Part shown: piece by piece, positions 20,911 through 35,900 of the stretch
Layout of the letters: each line of letters opens with the position of its first letter
How positions within the stretch are numbered: the first letter of the stretch is position 1
Assembly (NCBI GenBank): GCA_024704765.1
Contig: JAKMXF010000255.1
Span: 248,001-312,000 of the forward strand
Origin: Oopsacas minuta
Lineage: Eukaryota > Porifera > Hexactinellida > Lyssacinosida > Leucopsacidae
Length of the DNA: 64,000 nucleotides
Reading direction: 5' to 3'
Program-made: the position numbers and the translations under genes
Notes under the pieces: generated by a model
Told to the model about the DNA's origin: nothing
Seen by the model: the letters and a program-made list of their open reading frames with translations, nothing else
Database searches by the model: none

Positions 20911-23900
20911 GAGAGTTAAGAATAATGAACTGACGAAGTGATAAGAAAGCCTAATAATATGGTCATAAGGTGAGAAATAGGACATAAATATCTACAGTGT
21001 AACCTTCATACAACTTACCTGTGGTAATTGATTCTCTAGTTCTTCACATCGTTTCCACATCTCATTTGTTATCTCAGGGGATCTGTATGGTAGAGGGATA
21101 GATGAACTGATTAGAGTAGGTTTAGGTTCGCCTGTTTGTGGAAGTAGAAAATTACTAATAGCGTTTGTCGCACTATGTGAGTTTTTAATTCCTACACCAC
21201 GAGTGTTCCTGAACAGAAAGAAGTTCCACTCTTCAATAGTCAGAGAATTCTCTTCTCTCTGAGGAGAAGATATCAGCAACTGGGAGCATAAGGTCAGGGA
21301 GAAAGGGAGTAGATGTTTGGAGAATATTGCTGTCCCAATCTAAATAGGAAATATCCAGAAAATCGTACAAAATCTATGGAATACATAAATCAGATATATT
21401 TGATAGGATAAATTTACCTGAATATAGAACTTGTGAGTGAGTTTGTTCAAAAGCTTTTCAATCTTGTACTCCCCTATCATACCTATATGTGTTTTCTTAG
21501 GACTACTTATCAGAGATTTTGTACTCGGTTTAATACAATTCTTATAGAACTGTATGAACCAGTAGATAGAAAAATGATACATATGATTAAGCTGTGATAA
21601 ATCACAGGCAATAGAATACAGCAAGGAACCACGTTTAGCAATAGGACCATATGATGATTTAATTTTGTTTATATCATCTTGTGCACATTTAGCCTCACTA
21701 ATAACCGTCCGTATCTCATCTCTTCTCTTAATATTAGATGCTAGTGTATTCGTGTGATGAGGATTATCTAGAACATCATACACTTTTCTCTGTAGAATAC
21801 TATCAATACTTGCGTGTATTGCCCATAATTCCTTATAACAGCTCGGTAGTTTGGATAATAACTGTGTTTTCTGCTGATTTAATTCTGGATCTTGTATAGC
21901 TACTGCTTCAGCTAGTAGCATATCTTCCATGCTCTCTTCTGAGATAGAAAAATTAATCACATTTGTACGTATGTACACGTAAGGTTGAAATCTTGGAAAT
22001 GGAAGATTACAAGTCATGTATAGACGGAATGTAGAGTCGCCGTGTTTTTCAAACAGGCTAATAGATTCTGAATTATCAATTGTATCTTCTCTAAGAAGGA
22101 GGCTGTCTAGAGATAGTGGAAGTGTTTCTGGAATATTCTGTATTAAAAGAGGCCTGTTATTATCTATAGCCATTGCAATACAATCAGATAGATTAACATT
22201 AGCATAATCCGAGATAACAAGATTATTTTCTCTCTCTCTCTGCTCAATCCATTTATTAGCTAACTGCTGGGGGTCTATTATAAGCGGCCATCTAAATCCT
22301 TTCTCAATCAATACAGCATTCTCAATAGAGCCCTTATCTCTAGGTAGTCCCTGAGTATACCATATATCATAGTGCTCCTCAGATATGAGGTGGTTAGAGA
22401 AGGAGTATTTAGATGAGACAGGTATTTTTGCTACCCAACACATATCTTTCCATTGAGATAACATGTTCTGTCGATAACGTACAGGGAAAGGACCAAGATA
22501 GGAAATACCTGCTGATGATATCAAACAATCTCCAAGGATAGTTTTAATCTTCTCTGATACTTCTTCTCTCATTTCTTTACACCGAACTTGCTCTTCTTCC
22601 AAAGTCCTAAAAAGTAGCATATACCAATAATTACAGTAGATGCCAATTATCAGAACACCGGATATAAGCAGCATCCTTTGGGAAACGATTCTCATATATT
22701 CCTGTATATATGCTGGTATAATAACCAGTATTCACTGTAATTAGTAATAAAATCACAATAATTTAACTCACTTTCTCAAGAAGTTAGCTCTCTCCAGTTT
22801 ATCTTTCAGTTTAGTAAGTCTAACACCTAGTCCGTATTTCTCACGACGAGCTTTCTCTCGTGATACCTCAGTCTTCCGTATACTCTTTTCTATTTCTAAT
22901 AATTTATCATGAGATTGCTTAAGCTCCATTCTGGTCTCCTTCTCCAGATGCTTAGATCTCAAATAATCCTTACGTCTAGGCTCATACAGACGGTAAACCT
23001 GCGAATGAAATTTGTAAAATACTTGGCCACTTAGTGGTGATTTTAATAGAATATAACTCGTGACAAACATAATTGATTTAAACTCACTTTACAATACTTC
23101 TCAACAGCAAACATCCATTTGCAAATAGACTTACAAGCTCCAGATACTCTATCCACATTATCAGGATGGAAGCGTGGATCATTAATATAAACCTGTAACT
23201 TCTCTAGAGTATCATCAGATACTTGGTCCTTCTCAAAGTTAATAATCATTAGTATGAAATCTCTGGTAGCTAGCATTTGTTTAATACTTATCCAGTCAGA
23301 AGGTTGTTGAAGTAAGAGACATAATGCAGTCATTACTTGTTGTACAATATCAGGGGGATGTGCATATCGTCTGATCTCTACAATATCACTCTTCTTCAAC
23401 AGCTGTATCTCTCTCAAAGCCTCTTCTAGCTCAGGACGTAACTCCTCGTATTTCTCTGCTACATCATCTAGTATCATTCTTGTAGCGATAGCACGATTTG
23501 CATTCTCAGTCTCAAATAAATTAAATTTACAGTCAAAACTCTGTTATATCGAAGCTCAAGGTACCCCGAAAATTTCCTCGATATAGCCCAATGGAATGTG
23601 TCACTTTAACGGTTTGGGACCACATTTGTACAATTTCAGACTTCCATATAAGCGGGGTATTTAGATATCTCGTATTCGATATAACAGGAGTTGAACGTAT
23701 AAATTATATTAAATTGTTCTACTAAAATGTCTAACAATTTTCATTGTCTAATTAATCCCTTACCTCATTCTGTGAGAATTTCACTCTATGAAATAAGAAT
23801 TGCTTCTTATCCTGCTCAATATCCGCCAACAAATTCTCCAAGTCTATCTCTTTCATCTTCAGCATTTGCTCAGCTCTCTCCAGCCTGTAGCTAATATCTT

Positions 23901-26900
23901 TCACACCCTGATCTGCTTCTGAGAATCTGTTCACTGTAGTGCCCAGCTGATTCAGCCTGTCGGTCAGATGTTTGAATCGATATTTAGCTGATGAAGTGAA
24001 TATATGTACCATCTCTATGAACGAAGCTGTAGTAGCATACGTTTGCCAGCACTGTTCGGTTTCTAACGTATCAATACGTTCCAATACTCCTTTGTAGATA
24101 TCAGAGCAGGTTTCTGCTATCGTCTAACAAATAGTAAGATTAATACAGGAAAACCAAGAATCACTTCGTTATAACGTGAGTACACTGTATTTAACCTAAG
24201 GCTCATATTAGTTGAGTTTACCTTCAACATACTGGGATACACCAGCTTATCAGTTCTCAAGTCTTTGAGAAATTTCATTGCAATACTTGTCCTATCCTCA
24301 GCCGGCCATTGTGCGAAATAATTGAGATTGCAGCGACTGATGACGTCAGGATATTCTCGACACAATAGAGACAATATTTTCCCATGTGAACTGACTGATA
24401 TGAATACATGTAAATTAGCATTAACACGACTAATGAATCTATCCCATAGTGAGTCCAGTTTTCTAACAGAATCAATATTAGTGCATTCCATGGCTTGTTT
24501 AATCTCCTGTACTTCTACATTAGAGAACAGCTGAGATGTACAACCTTGTGTGATTATGTAAGCTACGTATGAGAGTATGTGAAGATTCTGTTCTAGGAAA
24601 CGACCAGCTAGATAGAGGGCGGATTTCACACCTTTCTCTCCAGCGTCTCTGAACAGCTGTTTTACGAGAGAATCGAATTCAGAGTAAGTCCTAAATACAG
24701 GAACAATATATAAAGAATATATAGTGTATTGACACCAGGGATGGATCGGCTAATTCCCCTTAGAAGGGATGGTTAATGAAACACAGATTGACATATTTCT
24801 TACTTGTATTCACCATCCTTATGGGGCATAACAATATTATAACCCAGTAGGTGAGATGCTAGAGATAATCCACTTCTCTTGCCTGAAGCAGGTAATCCTA
24901 TCATTATCATGTTAGTACAAGGTATTGTCAATACTCTACATATACGCATAATGTTATGCACTGCTACATCAAAGAACACAGGTAACTGATTGTTGTAGGG
25001 TATAGCTGATTTAATGAACTGCTCGTCAAGTATAGCAGCTATTGCCTTGAGGGGAGGGAGCGGTTGATAAGAGACTTGTTTGTTAGTTCGAATTTTACCG
25101 ATACTGCCAAATAGGACCTGTTCGTTTTGAAGCATTGATGGGGATATCACTACCTATAAGTAGACAGGAATTTACCAATTTGTATTATTATAACGTCATA
25201 AAATAATGAGATTATGATAAATAAACAGATAGAAAGATTATTGGCAGAAATGATAGCTTACTTTACAATGAATCCTAAGAGCATTGTGTAGTATATCGAA
25301 GTAATCTCTCCTCTCTTCATCATCTGTTAGTCTGTCGTGTAAGACTCTATTACATTCATGAGTGAATAGATTAATGAGGTCATCAGAGCTATTAACAAAC
25401 TCTGGAGTACATTGCTGCATACCTACGAATACCTGAGCTAGATCCTTGATCTTGAAGACGTAATGAGGCTTGTTGGTGGTAGGATTGAACTTTTCACAAA
25501 CAGATTTGAATAGAAATATTAATGTAGACACAATCTAAATGATCAGAATGTTGGAGATAGCTAATGTATACGAAATTGGAGAAATTACTCATAAACAAGT
25601 GGATTACTCACTTTATCAGCTATTAGAATAATGTCTCGATGAAACTGTGCTTTAATCAGAAAGAGATTAATCGCTACTCCGAATATATGCTTTATAGTAG
25701 TCTCAGTTGGTGAGGGGATATAGAAAGCATTGAATCGTCTGAGGAATTTTCCAGTTAGCTGTTTAGTTGAGTTTGAAGTTAGACGGTAGGTACCCATAGT
25801 GATTACGTCATATGTCCATCTCCACTGTCCAGATTTCCTCTCATAGAGTCCATCAGTGTCAATCAGCGAGGAGATCAGTTCCATACATGGTGATACGCTA
25901 AACTGGTCACATTGAGGTGCGTTTAAATCATCCAAGAACAATAGAAGCTATACAAGTTATAAATATTTCAAGAATCAGGAGATTTACATTTGTATAAAGT
26001 CAACTCCGCTTCTATCGAAGTAATTATCGCAGCGGAGTCCTTTAATATTTGAACTTCGATATAGCAGGTGTTGACTGTATTCTCAATCAACTTACCTTCT
26101 TTCCATTACGTCCAACCAATCTATGACGACGTTTCAATAGTCGTGACTCTATCTGATGCTGCATGGTACTAGCAGACATGTGATAGAATAATTTAATCTC
26201 AGATTTATAGAAGTTTGACTCAGTTTCTGTTTTCATATGAGTGAATACATTCTCGAACTCGTTAGTACCAAGTTTCCCTCCAAGGATAGTCGACACATAT
26301 TTATCTCTATCCCCGCTCTTGATCAACAGGTCTATAGCAGATCTCATGAACATAGAGACTCCAGAAGCATGTTGTCCTGCCAGGAGTACAGAATAGCCCC
26401 TAGCAGCAAGCAAGCAAGTGAAGAATGTAGTACGAACTGCATCAAGAGTAGGTATAAGATAGAAATCTTGAAATGCAGCTTCTGTTGGGCCAGGTTCTTT
26501 AGCAATTTGATGGAATACTGCTTCCATCTTCTTAGTAGTGATATTATAGGAGGAATGAGGTATACCAGTAACTATCTTCTCTCCTTCCAATACCAGAGAG
26601 TCCCATAAGGCAAACTTACCAGTATCAAGGTCTATGTAGTAGGAGAATATCGGCCTACATTTATAAATAATAATAAACGCAAACTGCGAAAATATATTGT
26701 AAATCTATCATGAAATATTACCTTGTAGAGTTTGGTAAATCAATCGGATAGGGAGTTTGTCTAGAAAATATTTGGTATACAAACTGATCAAACTTTGCCC
26801 TTCCAGAAGCTCCTCCTCTGAATGCGAGCTCCTCAGTAGTTCCCATGTGGGAGCTATCCTGTCCTTGCAACTCATCCATACCAAAGCAGTCTAGTGGACC

Positions 26901-29900
26901 ACCAAATGACCATACAAATGAGAACAGATAGAGACGGGAGATTACATTCATTATCTCATCAGGATTCTGCTGTAGATATGTTAGAGAAGAGTTAGAGGCT
27001 GGATCTACACTGTTCAATGAGCTTCTAACTGAAGCGGGTAAGTCTTTTATGTTAGCAAGAAATTCTGGATCCAAATGGCGGAAGAATGGGTCTGGAGGTT
27101 CTTCCTCCTACAATCAGATGTATAAATAGGATTATAATCTGTATTAATTTTAAGCTAGTATCGCATATACTCTACCTGTTCAAACACTAATGGAAGTGTT
27201 TGCTTCTCCACAACACCAGTAGAAGTTGAATAGTGCGTGTCCCCACTCATGCCAGAAACTATAGAAGAGCTCTTAGCATGATGTCCCCATTGTCTCAATG
27301 AAGTAGACTGTGTGACGTCACCAAATGTCTTATTATCTACTAGATAGTATACAAGACTTGACATTATATTGCATAGAGTATTCACATAGGATATTTGTGG
27401 TATCTCCTTGAGAGGTTTATTCTGTAGACTAGAGATCAGCTCTAGAGCTTGAGGGATTGAATAGTAAGCAATAGATTTGAGATATGTTTTGTTCTTTTCA
27501 GGGATAGAAGGGTGAAGAGAGTTCAACCAAGAGTTGAATATTGGTTTCCAGCCTAAGTCTTTCTCAGAAAGGAATACAATACTACAGCGAGATATTATAG
27601 AGGGATTAGCAAATTGAAGTGATTCTGTCTCGAATATAAATCTAACTCCTTCAGAGATCTTTAGACGTTCTCCGTTATTGAGACATATTACTTTTGTGTC
27701 ATCTAGAGCAGGATTCAAATGCTCAACCCATTGCTATATAAAGTATAATAAATATTATAATATACACTATGTAGAAGGGAAACATAAATTAGAACGTATT
27801 ATCCGAATAGGCTAGTAAGGTACTGTACAGTCTTTGAGGGCACAATTAGCATATTGCTAATGCCGAATCTTTATTCGTGAAATCGATCCATACGGAGTAC
27901 AGACACATGCCAAACGTCAAAGATGACATGATTTAGTTTCTTAGAACTTACAGGATCAAGAGGACCATCAAATACTATCCATCTCCATTCAGTAGGCAAG
28001 TGCTTTTCTTCTATATTTGATCCTACCAACTCTTTAGAATAGGAAGATAGCTTCCCAGATTTTGGACTAGAATCTGGATTTTCTAGTAGAATTATATCAG
28101 CCTCGTTATGGAGGCTTTCACTCTTTTTCATAGAATTCCTTCTGAAAGCATCTTCAAGTAGGTTTTGAGAAGATTTAGATTTCTTGGCTAAAGTTTTCTT
28201 TACAGAATGACTCACCTGAAAATATAAAGCTCGCTTAGATCGTGTACAGTAGACTCCGTTCTATAGGGTCACATCGGGACAAGGCCATTTTGACCCGATT
28301 AACTGTGACTCTATTGAATGGAATCTATTGTATTTCTTATTATATTATTCTGATATATCTCACTAGCGTAAAAGGTTAGAAATATCGAATCACAGCCGAC
28401 AATATCAGTGGATGAATCATAGTACAGTCAACTCCCGTAATATCGCGGATATCGAAGTAATTACACGGTCCATTGAGTATCGATATAACTGTTGTGGAGT
28501 GTAATATATTAATCAAACCTACTTCCATGTTCATTATACTGTCAGTTAGTTTCTTAGCCTTAAAGTTAGTAGTTCTGAGTAGAGGAATCCCAGAATTCTC
28601 TAAATCATTCTCATCTCTAGGCTGATAAATAACTTTATTCTGTTCAAACACCATTTCTCTTGGTTCTATCTTTGCAATAATATTATTTCTTCTACGAGTT
28701 ACAGTATCTTCCTGAGGATTTAAGTCACTCAGAAAACTCTTTAATATCTTTGGAAATATTCCAAGACAATCATCAGAACAGTTATTATTATCATCGATAT
28801 TACCATAGAATTCTTCTAAGCTGAAAGCCTTTGCATTGATTTGAGCTGAGAATACCTGTTGCAAATCGTGGATATGTATACAGAATTTTCGGTCTATGTG
28901 TTACGAGCGTAAGAATCAGAAATTGTTAACACTAGGTTTAACCATTCCCCACAAAAACCGGCCATATTCAGAAAATATTTACCTTAGATTTCACTAGGCT
29001 AGCAAACATATTATTATTAGACATATTCTGTGATGAGTTAGAAGGAGAACTTGATGAGGTTAGTATTCTATGTCCTGATTCAGCACTAGCAGAATATTTC
29101 TTCTCAGATGGTACAGACAACATGTCTAGTAGTCTGGCTAGGATCTGTAGACACACAGTCTTTCCTGTACCTGATTCTCCTACTAGCATAATGCCAGTTG
29201 ACTGCTTCATGAAGAGGAAGAGCTCTATCACTTTCTGAATCTACAAGAAATATACCAGAAAAATTTCATTGAAAAACAAACATTGAAAAAATTCAAAAAT
29301 TGTTATTTACATACCTGGGGTTGCCATTTCTCCAATTTCTTCTCCTGTACGATATCAATTATAATTTTCTCAACAGCACGTTGATCTGTGAATATCTTAG
29401 GAACTCCAGGGAAGTGATCGGATAGAAGAGAATGGAATAGTTGTCCATCTCTTGGCACTAATCGAGGTATAATAATGTCTTGTATACATCTGATAAGCAG
29501 TAAACTCTCTATTGTTTCTAGAGGGAAGCATACATTCCCCCAGTTTATGTAGAATACTTTCTTTCGTTCTGATGCTAGGTCGATTATCTTCAAGAGTAAT
29601 AAAAGGAAAGTCATAAAAAATCTATAGATATTTTCAGGATTCTAAGTACAATATAATCTCCACAAACTGGCCCTGTGGAAACAGGGAACTTCTAGGAAGC
29701 GAGTGAAAATAAAGTGAATTCTTAGTCCCACATGAAAGAACCTCTGAAAAAGGGCAATTTGCAGAAACAGAGTAGCATTTTTCGCCGTCCATCGTTTGTG
29801 GAGGTTACACAATACTCATTTTAAATTAAATGTAAATTACTCACCTGCCTAATGCTCCTCATTCCAAAGTTATAATGACTTTCTCTTGATAGATTACGCT

Positions 29901-32900
29901 CTGCTAGTTGACAGAAACTAGACAACTTTTTAGCTAACAGAGGAGCAGCTATAAATCCAGACGAGTAGAGCAATACTTCAACCACAGCTTTATCATCAGC
30001 CTCAAACATAGCACAAGGTCTCAATGTACTCAAAACAATAGCAGAAAACTCACAACATCCACTGACTGTGTAGTTCATTGTAATAAAGTATGCTGAGGTG
30101 TTTATAAGCGGTACTTCACGTGCGATAATCAACACCGATTCCCTGTTAGCATCCCTACAGGTCTTTATTACCTGCATGTAGTGAATAACTACATTCAATA
30201 CAGAGGTACTTAACTTATGGAAATCATCAAAACAACATAGAGTACCAGATGAACACATCCCAGAGAGATATTGTGATAGCATTCTATAGCCTACATCAGC
30301 TGTACAGCTATAACTGAAACACATGTTGCCTATAGCCTTAGAGAAGTCTCTTACAGTCTCAGTCTTACCAGTACCTGTCTTACCGAAGAAAGCAGTACCC
30401 ATGTTAAGGTGCATAGCAGTACTCATGTGTCTGAATGCTCGTTCTGTCAGAGGAGTCATTACCAGACGGGGAGAACAGCCTAGATACTCGTTACAGTATC
30501 GGAATCTTCCTAGGAACTGTTCCACCCAGACTGAAGAAACTGTAGATGGGTCATCTATGTAGTAGCGGAGTACCTAGTTATCAAATTTAATAGTTATATA
30601 TGTCCTATTCCGCGAATAATTCTTCTAATAGAATGACACAATATCAAGCTAATTAAATACACTGTAACGAGGCTGTGGAAACAGAGTGAATTATACAGCG
30701 AATTCCTAGTCACATACAAATGAACCACCTGGCCTGACACCCCAGCTGTACTGTACAACATTTACCTTACACCAGTTGTAATCAGATGATCCTTGGAATA
30801 TCGACAGCTCTAAGAGAGAGCACAACACATCTCTGAAGTAAGTCAATATTGTAATAATAGACATACTCAGGAGTCTGTGGTTATGTCTCTTTATAATACT
30901 CAAAGTGTTTGCCATCCTGCCTATCTGTTGCTGCCATCTGACCTTCAGAGTGTAGAGAGATTTAGATTGACTTGACCAATCTTCAGAATATTGTGCTATC
31001 GCCATTTCTACTTCTAAAGTCCATGTTACGAATAGAGAGACCAGTATTGACTGACCAGAATACGGTCCGCATGTCCAGTCTTCTAGGATTGATTGAGAGG
31101 ATTTAGCATGAGCTTCTGATATAGTAGTACATACCCTCTCTCGGAGGCTGGTCTAAAAGGATTGAACTTGTAAAACAGCAGTGAAATTTCCGAATTGTTG
31201 AGACCCGTTGAGTTTGTACATTTTATATGAAAGTAAATTACAGTTAACTTCCGGGAACTCGAACCCTCAGGGGAAAGCAAAATCTGTTCGAGATAGCGAA
31301 TGTTAACTGTACTCAATTCTGATAATATTGCCATAAAAAAGTGTTAAATATTCCGTAGCTAACTCACCACCAAATTAGCTATCCAGAATGTAGATGTAGT
31401 ATTCTTAACAGGTACATATCTATCAAGTTTAAACACTTCTCCCTCAAATGACACTACACCCTGTATATTAGATATATCAGGATTATATCCACTAACTAAC
31501 TGTAGTTGCTGTACACTCCCGAAGAGTTTAGATAGGAAAGGTTGTAGCACAGATGTATCAGTTGGATTGCAGATTACTTGAAGCAATTCTTCTCGAGACA
31601 GGAAATACAATCTCCCAAATATACTCCTCTTATTTTCAAGATAATCATCTAGTGATCTTGATACTCGCTCCAGCTGTACGATATGTGACTGGAATGCTTC
31701 TAGGACACCTGGACTTGTGGTTACTGTCTTCACGTATACATTTCTATGTGATAAATATTTGTTACTGAAATCTTGAAAGTTCTTATCAACAACTCTAAAA
31801 TCGCGGAATATCGCAGATAACTCATGTCGCATTTCAATACTAGAAAATATAGCTTCTAGCTCAGTCCATTTCTGTTGGAATAGATACCATGTCTTAACAG
31901 TAGCTAGCATTTGAGAGAGAATAACATCCCATGTCTCTACGTCCTTCTTAATCGATCCGATAAATTTGGATGATTTAATAAAGTATAAATTCATAAAGCT
32001 ATCTTCCAGAAGTGATATAATATTATCTACATCTACCAGTAACCATACTTCGTTATTCTTAGTTAGAGAACACAAGTGTGTGGACCATATCTCTGTTATT
32101 TTATTAAACAGCTCTTTTGAATGTCTTTCTTGTACAGCAATGACGTTTTCCTAATATGACTCTGAGAATAATATTAGTGTATCATTTATACGTACAGTCA
32201 ACTCCCATCATATCGAAGCTCAAGGGACAGCGATAATTACTTAGATATAACAGATAAAAATTTATGATACTTTATCGGTTATATCGAACGGTTTGGACGA
32301 TATTTGTACAATTTCAGACTTCTCTTTAAGCGGGTAATTCAATATATCCGTGTTCGATATAACGGGACTTCACTGTATGGAATAATCACAAATTAAACAA
32401 GTCTGTACCTTTGCATTCTATGTTTGAACCTACCTGAATAATTCTATCTTTTTTAGGCAATAAATCTAGCTTGATAAATTCCTCTAGCGTAGTCTTATAA
32501 ATATCAATCTCCTCTCTCAATAGTTTAAGTAGTCTCTTCTGAGTATCAGGATCTACCACACAAGCCAACACAGGTAGAATCTCATCAATATTACAAACCT
32601 CAAGATATACATTAGTCCAGAGAGAATTCTGAGGCAACACAGAGCTGAATAATGTTTTCAACTGTAAAAAATTATTAATTTGTTTTTGAATATCAGGAAT
32701 ATTAAGTTTAGACAGCTCTATTTGGTACCAGCTGGATGTTAGATCTTTCCATTTCTTCCAAGTTGACCATAATAGTTGCTTTAAACTAATTTCCTTCTGA
32801 ATAATTCTCAACTCACTGTCCTGGAAATGTAATGTCTCTTCTGTTAATAAGATTGCTTGATCTTCTACTGTACCTGGTAAGAATGATACAATAATAATTG

Positions 32901-35900
32901 AGGCTACCAAAAGGCCGTATTTGGTAATTTGCTCCCATTTAAATAAGGAGGAAACACAACGTTATATTTCAGACAATGGATGACAGTAACTAACTTTGAC
33001 TTTTCTTCTGCTTTTGTAAAGTACTCTTCTGATGTAACAGCTGCTGTACGTATCTCTGTAACTCTCCAGTCTGTGTCAGTAGATGCTCAACCTCCCTCAT
33101 ATGACGAGATAGATCAAGATATACAGATTCATAGCCTGATGTCTCCTCTAAGAAGTGTTGAGAAGATACAAACAATTTTACTTCATCTGTATCCACACTA
33201 ATATCAGCTAAACATTTGTGAATTAATTCAGAGAATAGATTTATGGTAATCTCCTTGCGGAGCTCTGCTTTAGCGAACTCTGAAAACATCATGTTATACG
33301 CAGGCCTGATAGAGAGTAGCTTGACTCTGTCATCATCTGGATACGGGAGAGAGTAGTCATCTATTATAGACATATATCTATTCAGATTAGCGTACTCATC
33401 TTGTACTTTGTTGATCTCATGCTGCATGTGATCAAGGAAGCATAGATGGTTAGCACAGCTACTGACATCACTGATAGTCAACTAAAGTGGGAGAGAACTA
33501 TTTAATATTACAAGTAACGGGATAGCCTTTGTTCACCCACGGATGACAGCAGGGAGCTTAGATAATGTGTTGAAATTGTCTCTCATCTATATATGTGCTT
33601 GATTTTTACGTTTAATATGAATTTCGAATAAGTGAAGGCAATTTTCAAGCATTTTATACCCAAAAACTGAGCCGATCAATCAAGTAAATACGAAAACAAA
33701 TTACGTCATAATTACTATACCTGTAGCTTGAAGTTAGCATGTTTGATATCCTCCATTAACTTAGTTATATGCTTATACTGTATCTTGCTGATATGTTGTG
33801 TAACGTCTTGTACTATTCTCTGAGGATAAGGCTTACAGGTTTTATAGAACTCAATCGTGTCTACTGTAAAAGCTCCAGATCGGAACGTCCTCACCATTCT
33901 ATTCACACACTCTTCTTGTGACTGAGCAAACTTCAAATAATGTCCAAACTTCTCAGGTCCCCATGTCTCTGAGGGCTTGGTGGTATGGTCCAATACCTGG
34001 GTATCAATAATTACCATAGAATTAAAACACACCCATAGAATTATTAGATGTTTATTATGAATGGTGGATTCGCTTATCTGCTCGGATGTTGTTCTAGGTA
34101 ATTATGAGGAATTCCTCGCTCGTTTGGGAGATTTCTATATTACATCACATAACCGAAATCCACAATCCATGGTTAAACATATAATATAGGGGGCTATTCT
34201 TCAAAACAGCATACCTTAACACATTGATTGAGAATACCACAATAAGGCTGATAAGCATCACAGTATATAGCAATATCATTCAAATTTTCTTCCAAATCAA
34301 AACTTGTATAATTCCAGTACTCCACAAGAGATTTTTCAAAGTTATCCAATACAACATACCCTGTACTATCAGACTTGTGTATATCTTCTTCAATACGAAC
34401 TCTCCTTAAAGATTTTATTTTAGCCATCTTATAGATACTAGGTTTAAACCTGTATTCCTTCTCCTTGTGTGACGTAATTTCTTCTGAGGATGTAGACAGA
34501 CAGTGAGTAGACTCTACAAATTCGTTAACACGGTCTGGAGTTATTTTATCGAGAAGAGGTAAGATAGAAGCTTCGTCATGAGCTGATGGGGTGTCTAGCA
34601 TTTTCGTAGATATAGGAGAGTTCTCATTTAAACTGGTAGTATGAAACCATAGCATATACCTGAATACAAAGAAGAAATAAATAGTTTTATGAACGGAAAT
34701 AACTATAACTCACTTTTGTAGTTTAGGATGAGTTGCTATAGATTTGTATTCTAAAGCTATCTTCCATAGCTCATTATGTACGTCACTGAATAACTCAGAA
34801 ATCTCAGCTCTGCTCGGTACCAGTTTGAGTTGATAATGTATTTTAGACATTTCTCTACTATTTCTTCTGGCAGTTGATTCAGTGACGTCATCAAATAGCT
34901 GTAGAGATACTCTTAGTAGTGGAGGACTCGGTCCTTTCAGTTCATCAACAATTTGATTAATAGTGTCAGGAAGCTATAGTTCATAAGAATAAATACAAAT
35001 ATTGACGTTAGAGTATTTGAGGTACTCACTTGCTCTCTAACTTTACTCTCACGTTTCTTGGACTTATAGAAACCGCGAGGTAGTATCTCCTTTCTGTAAG
35101 TAATTCCCTCTTCCAACCCCAGCTCCAGAGGAACTGGTATAATCCCGTGTGATATATCCTGAAGTTGCCCACTCATTTTCTGTTTGTTTAATCGTAGTTC
35201 TAGCACCATTTCCCTGAACTCATCTTCTTCAAGATAAGTACCCTCATGTACTGCATCCTCTACAGAGGTGTGTAATAGTGAGAGTAGAGTAGCAGCTCCT
35301 ATTAGGCAGAGTTCACGGATGTATTGGTGAAGGATTAGGTCTATCAGTTTTATGAAGCAGGACAAATCGTGGAGATTTTTCCGGTTGATAATTATTTCAC
35401 TAAATCTGAGAAAATCAAATAAAATACAGGTATATATTCTGACAATTTCAAAATAATGCACGCTCACTTGGTATTCCTCTGTTCCTCATTGGTAGTGAAG
35501 AACCCTTCTTGCTCAAGGTTATTAGCAAACCTAACTAGCATATCTACTATCCTTTCTTGCATGTCTTCAATACGTTGTTTTGATTCAGTAAAGTGATTTC
35601 TAACACCAAATTTTAGTTCAGAAATAGTCTTAGTTCTCAGCAGATCCATCCAGAATACTTTGAGATGATAATCTTTAAATACTAAGAGAGGATTTATGTA
35701 GAATTGTGAGCTTAAAGGACAGATAGACTCCAGGTATATAAGAATATCTTTAAGAATCAGCTGATAGTCTGGTCTCACTAAGTACAGTTTCTGAAAAAGA
35801 ATTTTCTTTACGCGAAGTCTGTAAATAACAATAATGTTAGTTTGGATCGATATAGCAGCAGTTCCCAACAATATACACCTTAGACCCCCTCTCATAGACT

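Noticed and set aside
18996-20933. Plus-strand ORFs of 60-121 codons over the dynein last exon
   Set aside because: Antisense shadows; composition follows the codons of the opposite strand.
22768-23070. Separate small coiled-coil gene
   Set aside because: It is the second strand of the dynein stalk, in order and on the same strand as the rest of the heavy chain.
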